A stretch of 64,000 bases of DNA from Limonium bicolor. Its lineage: Eukaryota > Streptophyta > Magnoliopsida > Caryophyllales > Plumbaginaceae. Every line of letters begins with the position of its first letter. The first letter of the stretch is position 1. The stretch is taken from the NCBI GenBank assembly GCA_023374045.1, contig CM041778.1, positions 287,037,533 through 287,101,532 of the forward strand. The letters run 5' to 3'. Shown one piece after another: positions 12,713-22,800 of the stretch. The translations under genes and the position numbers were made by a program. The notes beneath the pieces were generated by a model that did no database searches, was not told the DNA's origin, and saw nothing but the letters and a program-made list of their open reading frames with translations.

Positions 12713-12724
12713 TGGTATCAGAGC
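12713..12724 (+). other. Primer-binding site for initiator tRNA-Met
   Basis: TGGTATCAGAGC, two bases after the 5' LTR, is the standard plant PBS complementary to the 3' end of tRNA-iMet. Confidence 0.9.
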
Positions 12725-12754
12725 CCGTTCTTGGGCAGTGAGAGATTAAAAAAA

Positions 12755-13798
12755 ATGGAGAATAGAGTGTTGTTGATTGAGATTCTCGAGAGAATGGAGA
12801 GAAGCGTGGGCGAAATGCTTGAAATCATTGAACATTGCTTGTTACTGAACGTGAAACACAATCACGTGAATCCGAATCTTACTGGTTCAGATTTGCAGCT
12901 CATTCCCTTAGATCAGACAGCGGTTGAAGCTGGGAATCTTGGTGAGGAAACAGACAATAAAAAGGAAGTAGAAACGGCGGAATCGGGGCTGAATGAACTG
13001 ACAAAGCCGATCGCCGTCAAGGGAGTTGAAGATGTGATGATTGGATATTATGACAAGAAATATCCATCAGAATCTCTAACAGAGCAAGGGCGAACCGGGG
13101 AATTCGAACTGGATTGGGATCTTCTGATGATTCCAAAAATGAAGGCAAGAAAACCAATGGGTATGCGGAAAGAGAACGGAAGAAGGAAGATGGGACAAGA
13201 CGAGAAGAGGGGAGGAAGGTTGTTGCACCAAGAGAATACAATATTTCATCATCGTCAACCTTGTCAAGTAAGGTTGGTGGAATCCACAAAACGGTCAAAG
13301 CAGAGAAGATTTGATCATAAGAAGAAGGAGAGGAGAAAGCAGAAAAAGAGAAGGAACCGGAAGAAGAGAAATCGACTGCAAAGAAAGGGGGAGCAGTATA
13401 ATCGACTATGTGTTACTCTTGAAGAAATTAGGGATTCAGAAAGTGGGAGAAAGAAGAAACAGTTCAGTCGACAGAAAAAGGAAAGGAAGAAAAGATGGAA
13501 GAGAAGGAAAAGAGTGAGGCGCATCAAACCTGGTAATCGACTCAAACAATTTCCTTGCTCTTACTCAAATTCCCCTTCCTCAAAGTTGTCAACCTCTTAC
13601 ATCGCTTGTTTACCCAATCGCATTCCTGCCAACGTCAGTCCGGTCAGTATTTGGGGCGACTTCGGAGACATTTGGTCCCCTCCTATCTGTTGTCTGTGCC
13701 CAATTTCCCCAAATCAAACCAAATCCCTAGTTCTGGGAGACGCTCAGAGAAGAGCAGAGAGACTGCGACTAGGAATTCGAACCAATTTCCTTCTGTGA
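12755..13798 (+). CDS. Gag-like basic protein of the 2.0-kb element
   Basis: The first ATG after the primer site opens 347 codons. The N-terminus (MENRVLLIEILERMERSVGE) looks like the helical start of a Ty3/gypsy Gag. The middle is strongly basic (runs of Lys and Arg such as KKKERRKQKKRRNRKK at 13319-13375), fit for nucleic-acid binding. There are no protease, RT or integrase motifs. The C-terminal part probably left the ancestral frame, because a zinc-knuckle remnant lies downstream in another frame (13801-14127). I cannot assign a precise lineage. Confidence 0.5.
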   Translation: MENRVLLIEILERMERSVGEMLEIIEHCLLLNVKHNHVNPNLTGSDLQLIPLDQTAVEAGNLGEETDNKKEVETAESGLNELTKPIAVKGVEDVMIGYYDKKYPSESLTEQGRTGEFELDWDLLMIPKMKARKPMGMRKENGRRKMGQDEKRGGRLLHQENTIFHHRQPCQVRLVESTKRSKQRRFDHKKKERRKQKKRRNRKKRNRLQRKGEQYNRLCVTLEEIRDSESGRKKKQFSRQKKERKKRWKRRKRVRRIKPGNRLKQFPCSYSNSPSSKLSTSYIACLPNRIPANVSPVSIWGDFGDIWSPPICCLCPISPNQTKSLVLGDAQRRAERLRLGIRTNFLL

Positions 13799-13800
13799 CT

Positions 13801-14127
13801 ATTGCTGATTCCTCAAGCTCGATTTGTTCCACCAGGAATCCGCTGGCCTTAAACAAGTCAACCTACTGCCGAAAATTTGTGAACGAGATACAGCGTAGAC
13901 AAACAATGGGCTTATGGTTTGAAAGGGATGAAAAGTGGACTCCCACTTATCAATGTAAAACTCAAGAGATTACACATGTCGATGCCCAGTTTTCTTTTAA
14001 ACCACAAAAGGAATTTAAGCAATTGCTGCTTCTTTGGTCTTGGCTATCCACTACTGCTACTTTGGACCCGAGCAGGGGCAGAGTAAGGATGGCTGGCTTG
14101 CTTGCTGGAAACGATGAACAAGTTTAG
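13801..14127 (+). pseudogene. Out-of-frame Gag zinc-knuckle remnant
   Basis: In a frame different from the ORF above, around 13905-13960, the translation reads GLWFERDEKWTPTYQCK. It resembles the GLCFxCDEKWTPGHxCK knuckle of many plant Ty3/gypsy Gag-Pol proteins with two cysteines lost. This suggests the element is a deletion derivative of a full gypsy element. Confidence 0.5.
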
Positions 14128-14165
14128 TAACAGACACAAATCCAACCTTGAGGACAAGGTTGTTT

Positions 14166-14177
14166 TTAGGGGGGAAG
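14166..14177 (+). other. Polypurine tract of the 2.0-kb element
   Basis: The purine-rich run TTAGGGGGGAAG ends three bases before the 3' LTR, the expected place for plus-strand priming. Confidence 0.8.
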
Positions 14178-14180
14178 TGA

Positions 14181-14446
14181 TGATGAGTCTAGACTAGTGG
14201 ATAAGTTTCTTGGCCACGTGTATAGGAGGGGGAGAAGAATATTAGAAATGCGGGAGTTTGTTAGTCGTGAAATTTGTTACCGCTGAAGTTTGTTATGTCA
14301 GTATTATCCTAGCACTTTTATTATAGCCTAGTACTATATAGAGTGGATAGGGGGATGGGAATGGGCATCGGGAAGTTAGAGAATGAAATAGGCCTCGAAA
14401 GAGGATTTTGGGAGAGCTTAGTGCCTGGTTGGTGCTGGCTCTATCA
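14181..14446 (+). repeat. 3' LTR of the 2.0-kb element
   Basis: 266 bp, near-identical to 12445-12710 and followed by the TSD copy TGTTT. It may donate a polyadenylation signal to the upstream host gene. Confidence 0.95.
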
Positions 14447-14473
14447 TGTTTGCCCCACCTACATCACTTCCCG

Positions 14474-15421
14474 TTTTTTTTTTTGAAACCGAAGAGAGAA
14501 TATATTAAGAGTAAATAGTGAGTACATAGGATGGGAAGTCAGCAGATAGACTTCCAGCAACTTGTTTGGAGCTGAGATTTTCTAGCTAGAAACGCTAGGT
14601 TGTGGGCAACGAAATTATGTAAACCACTAACGTGAAAGCATTTAACATCTGAAAGCGGTGCCAAAGTTGCCAGCGCATTGTTGAGCAAGAGCTTCGTGCT
14701 ATCTGCGAGGCCCGAAGTGCCAAAGTCCGTAAGGTAATCTACCACATTCTTACAGTCGGACAAAATTCGAACATGAGTGTACCCAAACCGCTTGGCAAGG
14801 TCAAGACCTAAGAGAATAGTAGCAGCCTCCATATGTGACGGATCTTCAGCAGTTAAACCCCCTAAAACTGTTGCACTAATGATGGTGCCATGCCTAGTTG
14901 TGACTGCTGCAATGTCAAACCTACCAAACCTGTCTAGATCGGCATCAACTGAAATCTCAACCCAAGATGGGCATGAAAGACGTGCGACGGATAGGGAGGT
15001 CGAAAAGGTAGAGGTTGAGACTGCAGAGCTGAGGCTTAAAAAGCTGTCTGCCTGAAACCAGCCAGCTTCAAAAGTGGAGACGCGGTTGTGGAAGAACTGA
15101 CACCGGGCATACCACAGACGCCAAAGGAGTGTAACAAACAAGGAAAGGCGAACACGGGGCATGACGATGCAAGAGTGAGTGAACCAATCAACGAAGGCTG
15201 CGTCTGACGTGAGAGGAGGTAGAGGAGACATGTGTAGACGGTCCCACTAAGACCTGACCGTAGGACAGCTAAAAAAGACATGGAAGATGGTCTCACATCT
15301 ACCGCAAAGTACACAAGATTGTAGGTCAGGACGGTGAAGCCGATAAGCCAACAGTTCGCGGCACGGAACCACTCCATGCAACAATTTCCAACCAAACAAA
15401 CGAACGCGAGGAGGCACATCA
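14474..15421 (-). mobile_element. LINE-C, 5'-truncated LINE fragment with poly(A) tail
   Basis: A run of T at 14474-14484 is the poly(A) tail of a minus-strand LINE. Inward lie an RNase H domain and a zf-RVT domain, and then the similarity ends, as expected for a 5'-truncated insertion. I found no clear target duplication. It is distinct in sequence from LINE-A and LINE-B. Confidence 0.85.
14539..15421 (-). pseudogene. LINE-C zf-RVT and RNase H (RVT_3) remnant
   Basis: Reading right to left, 15421-15236 gives PPRVRLFGWKLLHG and then CVLCGRCETIFHVFFSC, the zf-RVT zinc finger. The open frame 15231-14539 then carries an RVT_3 RNase H-like domain with MEAATILLGLDLAKRFGYTH, ILSDCKNVVDYL and VSGLHNFVAHNLA. 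That includes the Glu, Asp and late His/Asn positions of plant LINE RNase H. The two pieces need a frame change near 15231. It is a dead end fragment without RT. Confidence 0.85.
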
Positions 15422-15558
15422 AGTGCTCGCTTATTAAGCGCTATTGGTTACTTTGTTCTTTATTTACATGTCATTTTTTTCTCTTTCTTAGGATGTTGTT
15501 AGTACAGGCGTTCTTAGGGCTCCCGCATCAGTCGTTCCCATCAGTTTTTACCCATTAA

Positions 15559-16167
15559 GGCACCGTTTGGATACATCAAGGGAATGAGAATGGGAAAGGG
15601 AACATAAAAATGGAGGGAATGGGAAAGGGAAGAAAAATATATTTATGTTGTTTGGTTATGTATGAGAATAAGAAATGGGAATGATTCTACAATTTGAAAC
15701 ACAAATAATCTGTTTATTTTATTAAATTATTTATTTATCCCATTGCGTTAGAATACTATAATTAGCATATGTTTTTTTTATAAAAATTTAATTATAACTA
15801 TATGTTATTAACAAAATTTATATTATGTCAAAATATGTTACTGTTTATTACAACTTGACCTTTATTATAAAATTTTGTACTGGTACTAGCCTTATTGTAG
15901 AGTAATGATGGGAATTAATAATAATATAATTTCACATAGTTGGGTTTATTAAAACAAAAGTTATAACTGGAGAAGGGATTCAATTTGTTTTAACTGGAAG
16001 AAGGGATTCAATTCCCGTACGTCTTCCAACGGGACTAAGAATCAGGGAAAGGGAGCGAACCAATTCCCTTATTTTATCGCTTTCCCAGGTAAACAAACGG
16101 CGGAAAGGGAGCGAACCATACTTTTTCCTTCCTTTCTCTTGTTTTTCCCTTTAAAACAAACGGTGCC
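15559..16167. mobile_element. 609-bp MITE with TAA target duplication
   Basis: The termini are GGCACCGTTTGGAT at 15559 and the inverse ACAAACGGTGCC ending at 16167. TAA flanks both sides (15556-15558, 16168-16170), fitting PIF/Harbinger-type MITEs. The subterminal regions are rich in GGGAAAGGGA-type purine runs and the centre is AT-rich. No ORF. Confidence 0.8.
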
Positions 16168-16170
16168 TAA

Positions 16171-16940
16171 AACATTCAAATGATGACAAGGGAAAGAAAA
16201 GAGAGACAAGGATGATGTAACATAAGAATCTATAAAAATGATATATCCAATAAAGATTTAGCGTAGTAAATCACGCTCAATGAGGGGCGATTTATTAGGC
16301 GATTCTCTTCCGTCTCTAAGCATTAGATAGGAGGAGTTTGTAGGCTGTCATGGGAGTGGACGTGAAATTTACCATATTAACTCCATGCAGACTCTTTACA
16401 AAAGCTAAAGCATAAGTGATAGGCACCATTATAATCACTATTAGAAGCTCTAATCCAAGGGCTTCTGTTAGCCCACATAAGGAAGTAGCTTATGTGTCCT
16501 CATCCCAGGCATGTTTCAGCTACTATCTTAATGGCATTAGTACTTTCTCTTGAACAGAAATAACCATCATTGAAGGGGAAACTCCTATCTTGTTCTTCAA
16601 GTTTTCCCCAGGATTTGGATATCTGATCTCGGTCATTATACGTTGGATAATCTGGTGTGGTGTTGCTACCATCAAGAGATCCTCCATCAGTAAGAGTTCA
16701 AACAGAAGCTGGGTAGTGGTGTTTGTTTTCTCAGCCAAGAGAGCAAGGAGTAACATAGAGAGAGGCGAGGGTGAAGAACCAAGCTCATATGGATTGTATT
16801 CTGTCTAAGTGGTCCAATCCAAAGATCCACCCGGGTAACTTGCGAAAGTGGAAGGAGAACTGCTATGCCAAGATGCTAGAAGCTTAGAGATGGCTACCTC
16901 TCTGTTTGGTAAGGTTTGACACCCAAGTAGAATCTCAGCC
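16171..16940. other. Unassigned stretch before LINE-B
   Basis: About 770 bp without a convincing gene. It may be the 5' UTR of LINE-B or host intergenic DNA. The short open frames here match nothing I recognise. Confidence 0.4.
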
Positions 16941-17944
16941 AAAACCTTATAGAGTTTCCTAGTTCACATTTGGAAACATAAAGCTCCTTTTACAGTTAGG
17001 GAAGTTGGTCCCAACATATTTAGCTTTTCCTTTAATTCTGGAAGTGATGTCACTCATATTATCTCTAACGGCCCGTGGCACTTTCACAACAGGTTGCTAG
17101 CGACTATGTCCATAGACCCGTCCATTCATATAGATGAGCATAACCCTAGTAAGATCAAATTTGGGCGGGGATTCACAACCTCCCGATGAAGTTCTTTGAC
17201 AAAAGCTTAGCTATAACGCTAGGCAACAAGATATGAGTATTTGTAAGCTGTCCAGATAAGTTCAACCCGTTGTCTGCTAAAGTTCTCAAAGTTCGAGTGG
17301 AAGTAGATATTACTGAGCCTCTATACAGAGTTTTAATCATCAATGATGGTGTAAAAGATCAGTGTTGTAGACTATCTTATGATAACCTGCCTCATTTCTG
17401 CTTTAAATGCGGTAGGTTGGATCACATGTCAATAGAATGTGGAGTTCAGAAAGAAAACAAGGATGATATGGATAGATATGGTGCGTGGCTCAAGTCTGAA
17501 TATGCAGGATCTATAGCAGCCTTGTTGGAGGATTTTCTGATGTACTAGAATCTTAAGCTTCTAGGTGTTCCTGGGAAAGGCAAGGGCATTAGAATTATGG
17601 AACTTCCATAGGATATACATGTGAAGAGGAGTGCTGCTATAAGTAGTATCACGGTTGACATCAGTCCTACTCAAGGAGGTGATACAGATGTGCGATCTTT
17701 GGAGAAAGGTAAAAAGTAGGTGGCTTTAGATCCTATTAGAGAAGTTGAGCCTTTTTCTGGGGATAACTCTATAGGACAACAAGATAACCAGGGTGAAGAT
17801 CACTTGGAACTCGAGGGTAATAGTGCTAGTATTCATGGAATTGGTTCAGATCTCTTGGATACAATGATTGGTCAGATAGGTGTCGAGGAAAAGGAAATGC
17901 TAGTGGGGAAGGAGAAGTCTCCTGAGGTACCTCCTGGCTTTGAG
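16941..17944 (+). pseudogene. LINE-B ORF1, first part (DUF4283, zinc knuckle)
   Basis: The DUF4283 part reads across 17030-17190 with ISNGPWHFHNRLLATMSIDP-like text (the base at the Ser/Ala codon is uncertain) and then meets stops. The open segment 17270-17548 has an intact zinc knuckle, CFKCGRLDHMSIEC (CX2CX4HX4C), followed by the conserved DRYGAWLKSEYAGS. A stop at about 17546 and further in-frame stops break the ORF before Athila-1 interrupts it at 17944. Confidence 0.85.
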
Positions 17945-19310
17945 TGTTGGAAAAATTACAAACATATTAATTAAACCTAGCTAAAATGGGCAAGTGCAAC
18001 CAATTCGTTGCAGTAAATAAGTGTCGTATCCACAAGGAAATTGGTTTCTAAGTCCCAAGCTTCGGTAAATTAGTTAAGTGCGAATAAACAATAAAATGGT
18101 GGTTTAGCCGGAGGCAAGCTTGATTGTTGTCAATTGAAATGCAATAAAACAGTAAAAGGGTTGTGAATGGAATGGATAGGGAGAGTACCCTAGGATAGTG
18201 GGAATCACCTAATTCACTCAAAGAACTACAAAACCTTAACTCATCATCTCAATGCCTATTAGAGTGTAACTCATGAATCCCCACATCATGGAAAATTCAA
18301 TTCTTACCTAAATAATCAAACCCCTTAATTAAAGGAGGTCCAAGTCATTAAATAGCATTAAGCAAGCACTCTTAATCCATAGCCCTAAACATTCACTTCC
18401 AACTCAAGAAAGCAAAAGATAGGGTTTATCCCCCTTGTTGGTCTAGTTCCAAACTCAAGCTCAAATATTGAATAAAACGACCATAAATGCAATAAGAGAT
18501 CAATTTAGAGCATTAATTGATATTGAAGGGCATAAAACAAAAGCAATAAATGAGTTAGGTTTCTAGCATTCAATGAGCAAAATGGGTTCAAACCCTCATC
18601 CTAGGATACAAATGGAACTACTCAACCATAGCTAAAGGAAAGAGGAAGGAGAAGGGAGAAATAGCCATTAGAGGAGCTTCCAAGCTTCAATGGAGGTAGA
18701 AATCTTCACTTTCTTCTTCCTCATTTCTCCTCTTCTTTTCTCATCTTCTTTTCTCCCTTATTTTCGCCTCTCTCTCCACTCTTTTAGGTAGAAGCCGTCT
18801 GTCTTGGATGATGGGGAAGGAAGCCCCAAAATGTAGCCTTTTAAGAGAAGAATCTGGGCAAAAATTCTGTCCGACCGACCTTGCAAGGTCGGTTGCGGGG
18901 TCGGTCGGACCCTCTTAGAAGGAAGCACATGACAGATTTTAAGCTTGACCGACCTTGGACAAGGTCGGTCCCAAGGTCAGTCAATTCCAGTAAGTTTGGG
19001 ACGGCTTGGGCAGAGTCGGACCGACCTTGACAAGGTCGGTCGGCCCCAGAATGTCCTTCTTTTGTGCCGGAATTCTCCCGATGCTTCCCACTGGCTTGGC
19101 ATCCGTCCCGAGGTGCTCGAGTATTGATGCATTCTCAGATTAAGCTCTAAAAAAATGTACTCATGTGAGTATTTACCTATTTAAATGTGTCAAAAGTATA
19201 AGATCACTAATAATCACAAAAAAACTCCATAGAGTGGTGAAATAAGTCATGCACCGAGTAAAATGACGGGGAATAAAGACCTTGAAAAAGCACTATTTCA
19301 CCACTTATCA
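17945..19310 (-). repeat. 3' LTR of Athila-1
   Basis: 1366 bp, TGTTGG...CTTATCA on the plus strand. It carries the GC-rich hairpin cluster at 18870-19050. It differs from the 5' LTR by scattered substitutions and by a short stretch within that cluster (one LTR has an extra CCCAAGGTCAGTC-like segment). Confidence 0.95.
18870..19050. repeat. Hairpin cluster in the Athila-1 3' LTR
   Basis: Three palindromic motifs of the type CCGACCTTGCAAGGTCGG occur at about 18875, 18949 and 19021, a spacing of 72-74 bp. The same cluster is at 31695-31865 in the other LTR, and a related 70-bp monomer is tandemly repeated at 22801-23125. Confidence 0.85.
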
Positions 19311-20225
19311 ACTCCCCCACACTTATCTATTTGCTTGTCCTCAAGCAAATTATCTAAGGATTCACAAAAAGAAGGAACATTTAAGGAAAGCAAGTGTTTA
19401 GATGAATTCTTGAATTTATGTGAGCAAAATTTGTGAAAAACCTCGAGAGGAGTGCATCCAACATTCTCATGGTGACATGGGTGTGCTTAGGGCAAATGAA
19501 AATATAGAGTTTCGGGGTATGATCTAGAGTGCTTCTGAGTTCTTACAGATTATGGAACTTGGAGAACTTTTATCATGGCCAACTTCTCTCAAGAATGGGC
19601 ATTGAGGAAAAACAAAAGGAAAAATAGAGATTTACATTTGATTCACTTTTGCAATAAGAGATGAGGAGAGATAATTTGGCATTTTGCCTTGGTTCAATGA
19701 ACACTCAACTCTCATTTGTTGGTTACCAATGGTGTCTCTCAAGTTCCTTTTTAACATTTTTCACAAGGAAGCACCCCTTAGCAATCCCTAGATGAGAAGG
19801 TAGAAAGAACCCCTAAGCAATAAAAGTTCACTAAGAAGTGGATTTATGATTGCACCGCACCTAAGTGCTCCTCAAGAGAGAACTTTTTTTGAAAAAAAAA
19901 TTGGTGGAAAATTCCAAGAATTCAAAGAAAAACTTGCTTACTATAAATATAACTCCTACATGGAAGCTATAGATAAATATGAGAAAATTGAGCAGTGCAC
20001 CAAAAAGAAAAGGTCATTTTCCCCACACTTGAATGGGACAATGTCCTCATTGTTCACAGAAAAGCTCATGGAATAACAAACAGAAGACCTTTTTGAAGCA
20101 CTAGGCATGGAGTAAGCAAAAAGTGTATGGCATTGTATAAATGTGCAAAGGTCAGAGAACTAGTACTCCCCTGATAAAGATGAGTTGGTGGCAGGATTCC
20201 CCCACACTTGCTATTGTGCATGGTC
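19311..20225 (-). other. Conserved non-coding 3' region and PPT of Athila-1
   Basis: Read on the minus strand this holds three AAGTGTGGGGGA-type modules: near 20207-20220, at about 20020-20050 (after the hairpin GAACAATG-AGGA-CATTG) and just before the LTR (hairpin GCTTG-AGGA-CAAGC, then AAGTGTGGGGGAGT, the likely PPT). Between them about 700 bp align by eye with 42825-43599 of the non-autonomous element, including GAGAGAAGTTGGCCATG and CATACCCCGAAACTCTATAT. There is no long ORF. Confidence 0.75.
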
Positions 20226-20617
20226 GCTCAAGCGCTATCTCCGACCGGAAGAGTCGAAGATCCTAGGAAAAATTGACAAGAGTTTCTCTTGAATTTTTCC
20301 TAACTCACTTTGGGGTGTTCTTGGAGTTCAGTCGATATATCTACAATGCAAAGCCAAAAAGAAACTAGGCGCAAAATGGATTCCGGAGAATTCGCAAAAA
20401 TGCCATAGTTAGTTAACCTAAAGGGGACTCATAAATGAGTCCCACATCAAAGTATTCAAAAAGGTGCTAAACACACCATATTGCAGAATGTAAGTTCAAC
20501 AATGCGAAAGTAAAGGAAGTTTAAAAGACAAACATAACAAATATCTAAACGAAATGTAACAGTCTAAAATACATGAAACAGAACGACAATGGCAGGAATC
20601 TGGAGCTCATAAGATGG

Positions 20618-21757
20618 CTACTGGGGAGGAGCACCACCACGCGCCGCCTGCTCACAAAGGAGCTGCATGTGGGCGTCCAGCTGGCGCTGGTGCTCCATCA
20701 TGAGGTGTCGGTGCTCAGCCATCTGTCTCTCAAAGGCCTCAAGCTGCTCGGGGGTCACAGCTCCGGTTGGTGGTGGAGGAGGCAGGGCAAGGAATGGGCC
20801 GGGCGCAGCACTGGAGGTGGAGGCACTGGAGGTTGAGGCACCGGAAGATGAGGATGCACCCCTGCTCTGCCTATGCTCTGCGGTCATCTTGTGCCACCCG
20901 TCCTCATCGCGATAGAAGCCCATCTTCCGCATAGTAGTGTCGGAGATCGGGTCCATAGGGAGGCTGGCTACCTCATCTGCTCCGGGTCGCACTCCACAGC
21001 GTATCAACTGCCTCTGTAAGAAGTGAGGAAAGCCCAAGGGATGGGACTCCTTCTTCGTGATGATGTGGCAGAGGTGGTCAAAGATGAGATCGGAAAGGGA
21101 GAGCGGCTTCTCCAAGTCCGGGGCGACCAGATGATCCATAAGGTAGCAGTCTTTCGAGTTCAGATCCTTGCTGTCACGAGGGAAGGCATTATGATGTAGG
21201 ATCGCGAGGATGACCCTCTTCAGCGGGCTGCTCACCATGTTTAGGGTCATAGTGACCCTAACGTCCGTCCCGGCTTGGTTTTTTCTACGTGTCTGGACCG
21301 GGAGGTCGGCAAGGTAGCGGTGGCGGCTGGCGATGAGGTCTCCCGGGTGGATGACGGAGAAGTGGTCGAGGTCATCATCTGGGAGCTGAAAGAACTGGTG
21401 CACGTCCCATCTCCGGATGGCTATGGCATGGCCACTGACCACTGAGGTGATCTCCTTTGGCTGCCTGCTGACCGCCGCATTCGCATAAAATTCCTTGATC
21501 AGGCGGGGGTGGTATTGGCCACCCATGGTAAGCACGCAGCTCCAGCCCAGATAGTTGGAGTGTGGCCGGAGCTCTAGGCCCGCAATGGGAGCCGGATCCA
21601 CAGGCCGCTCCCGAACAATCTCCCGTCGTTTGGGGGAGGTGAACCAGCGTCGGGCCTCTTCGTTGATGAAGATGCCATCGAGGAGGGCATTGGGGTGGCC
21701 TAGTTCTTGGTTGGGAGCAGCTTGGTTCCTCCTAGCACGACGTTGTCGGTTGGCCAT
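20618..21757 (-). CDS. Athila env-position ORF, putative plant transposon protein
   Basis: 379 codons from an ATG in good context (ACCATGGCC) to the stop at 20618. The core reads EEARRWFTSPKRREIVRERP near the N-terminus, then IAGLELRPHSNYLGW, GWSCVLTMGGQYHPRLIKEF, FYANAAVS and VSGHAIAIRRWDVHQFF. I recognise this as the globular domain of proteins annotated as putative plant transposon protein, found downstream of pol in Athila elements. The C-terminus is Ser/Ala-rich, then Pro-rich, then a Gln/His-rich helix. Its function is unknown. Although it sits where env would be, I see no signal peptide after the ATG and no membrane segment. The frame is open throughout. Confidence 0.75.
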   Translation of the reverse strand: MANRQRRARRNQAAPNQELGHPNALLDGIFINEEARRWFTSPKRREIVRERPVDPAPIAGLELRPHSNYLGWSCVLTMGGQYHPRLIKEFYANAAVSRQPKEITSVVSGHAIAIRRWDVHQFFQLPDDDLDHFSVIHPGDLIASRHRYLADLPVQTRRKNQAGTDVRVTMTLNMVSSPLKRVILAILHHNAFPRDSKDLNSKDCYLMDHLVAPDLEKPLSLSDLIFDHLCHIITKKESHPLGFPHFLQRQLIRCGVRPGADEVASLPMDPISDTTMRKMGFYRDEDGWHKMTAEHRQSRGASSSSGASTSSASTSSAAPGPFLALPPPPPTGAVTPEQLEAFERQMAEHRHLMMEHQRQLDAHMQLLCEQAARGGAPPQ

Positions 21758-21761
21758 GGTT

Positions 21762-21790
21762 CTGCAAAACAAAGAAAAGAAAAGAAAATG
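21762..21790 (-). promoter_or_regulatory. Probable 3' splice site before the env-position ORF
   Basis: On the minus strand a pyrimidine-rich run leads to TTTGTTTTGCAG, then AACC and the ATG. This is an excellent plant acceptor four bases before the start codon. It suggests the ORF is expressed from a spliced subgenomic RNA, as shown for env-class genes of some plant gypsy elements. The matching donor was not identified. Confidence 0.6.
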
Positions 21791-21857
21791 CAAAACAGAA
21801 ACAACAAAAATAACAACCAGTGAAATGTTAGAAAATAAGTAGGATGACAATAAGGAA

Positions 21858-22800
21858 GGGGCAAAACATTAAGCATGAAGCACGTTATAAAGCATAAGGA
21901 ACGTCGTTTATTTGGAAAATTTTTGGCAGAGTCTCCCCTATTTTTCTATCTTTCCCCGGTTCTAAGAACCTTCACATTCTCACTTAAAAGGGTAGCATTC
22001 AGCTCACCAAGCATACCACTAACAATTGCAAGCAAAAGGATAACTATCCCACCAAACACACCAACGATTCACCAAGTTTTTACAATTTAGCACCACAAAA
22101 TCCAACCAATGAAAGGCACTACCTTAGGCATTTAGGGTCAATCATGCTCGCTAATCATCCAACAGTACCCACAAAGCAATAACATACATTTAAGCACAAT
22201 TGAATAATGCTAAACAAAGCCTAATTCAAATTGAGACAAAAATCACAAAATTATGAAACCAACAAATTGCTAAATCTTTAATCTCATTTTGCACCCTGAC
22301 CCCATAATTAACAATTAGAAATAATCCCAATTACCATATTTGCAAGAATCCACAAATTCTCACCTAGGGCTTTGTTTGGTTCGTAACTATTGGAGACCAC
22401 AATGTAACTTTTGCAAAAATGTCAAAAATTGACAAAATAGGACTAAGAACAAGTACCTTGATGTTTTTAGAAGGGAATGGAGCAAAGATTGACAAATTTG
22501 GGAGTGTGTTGGGGTTGAGGGCTGGTGTGTTGCGGTTGGCTGCAGGTGCGGTTGAGCTTGGTGGCGGGCGTGGGTAAGGGCGGCGTCGGAAGGGCATGGC
22601 GGTGGAGCGGCGGGCGAGCAAGGCGGTGGTGGCGTGAGAGAGGGAGAGGGTGGTGAGGGCTGGAGTGCGGAGGAGATGCGGGAGAAAATCGGGCTGCGGT
22701 AGTTTGGGCGATAGTAGAGTCGGGGATGAAGAAAGAAAGAAGATGACTGAATGAAAAAAAAATCAAAACACATCGTTTCGCTTATTTTTTTTCAAAATTT
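21858..22800. other. Spacer of Athila-1 between pol and the env-position ORF
   Basis: About 940 bp. The part at 22500-22700 is GC-rich and gives long but low-complexity Pro/Ser/His frames on the minus strand that I do not regard as genes. No recognised motif. It could be the intron ahead of the splice acceptor at 21762. Confidence 0.5.

Larger units (their letters stand above)
12445..14446 (+). mobile_element. Young non-autonomous LTR retrotransposon, 2.0 kb
   Basis: Two 266-bp LTRs (12445-12710, 14181-14446) begin TGATGAGTC and end CTCTATCA. I count two differences between them. A 5-bp target duplication TGTTT flanks the element (12440-12444, 14447-14451). It has a tRNA-iMet primer site and a polypurine tract but no reverse transcriptase or integrase, so another element must supply them. 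It sits 40 bp after the stop codon of the methyltransferase gene, in the same orientation. Confidence 0.95.

Noticed and set aside
13017..13545. Minus-strand ORFs within the 2.0-kb element
   Set aside because: They are complements of the purine-rich gag-like frame (Ser/Phe/Leu-rich) without a domain.
22387..22773. Pro/His/Ser-rich minus-strand ORFs of 99-128 codons
   Set aside because: Low-complexity composition in a GC-rich spacer, overlapping in two frames, no domain.
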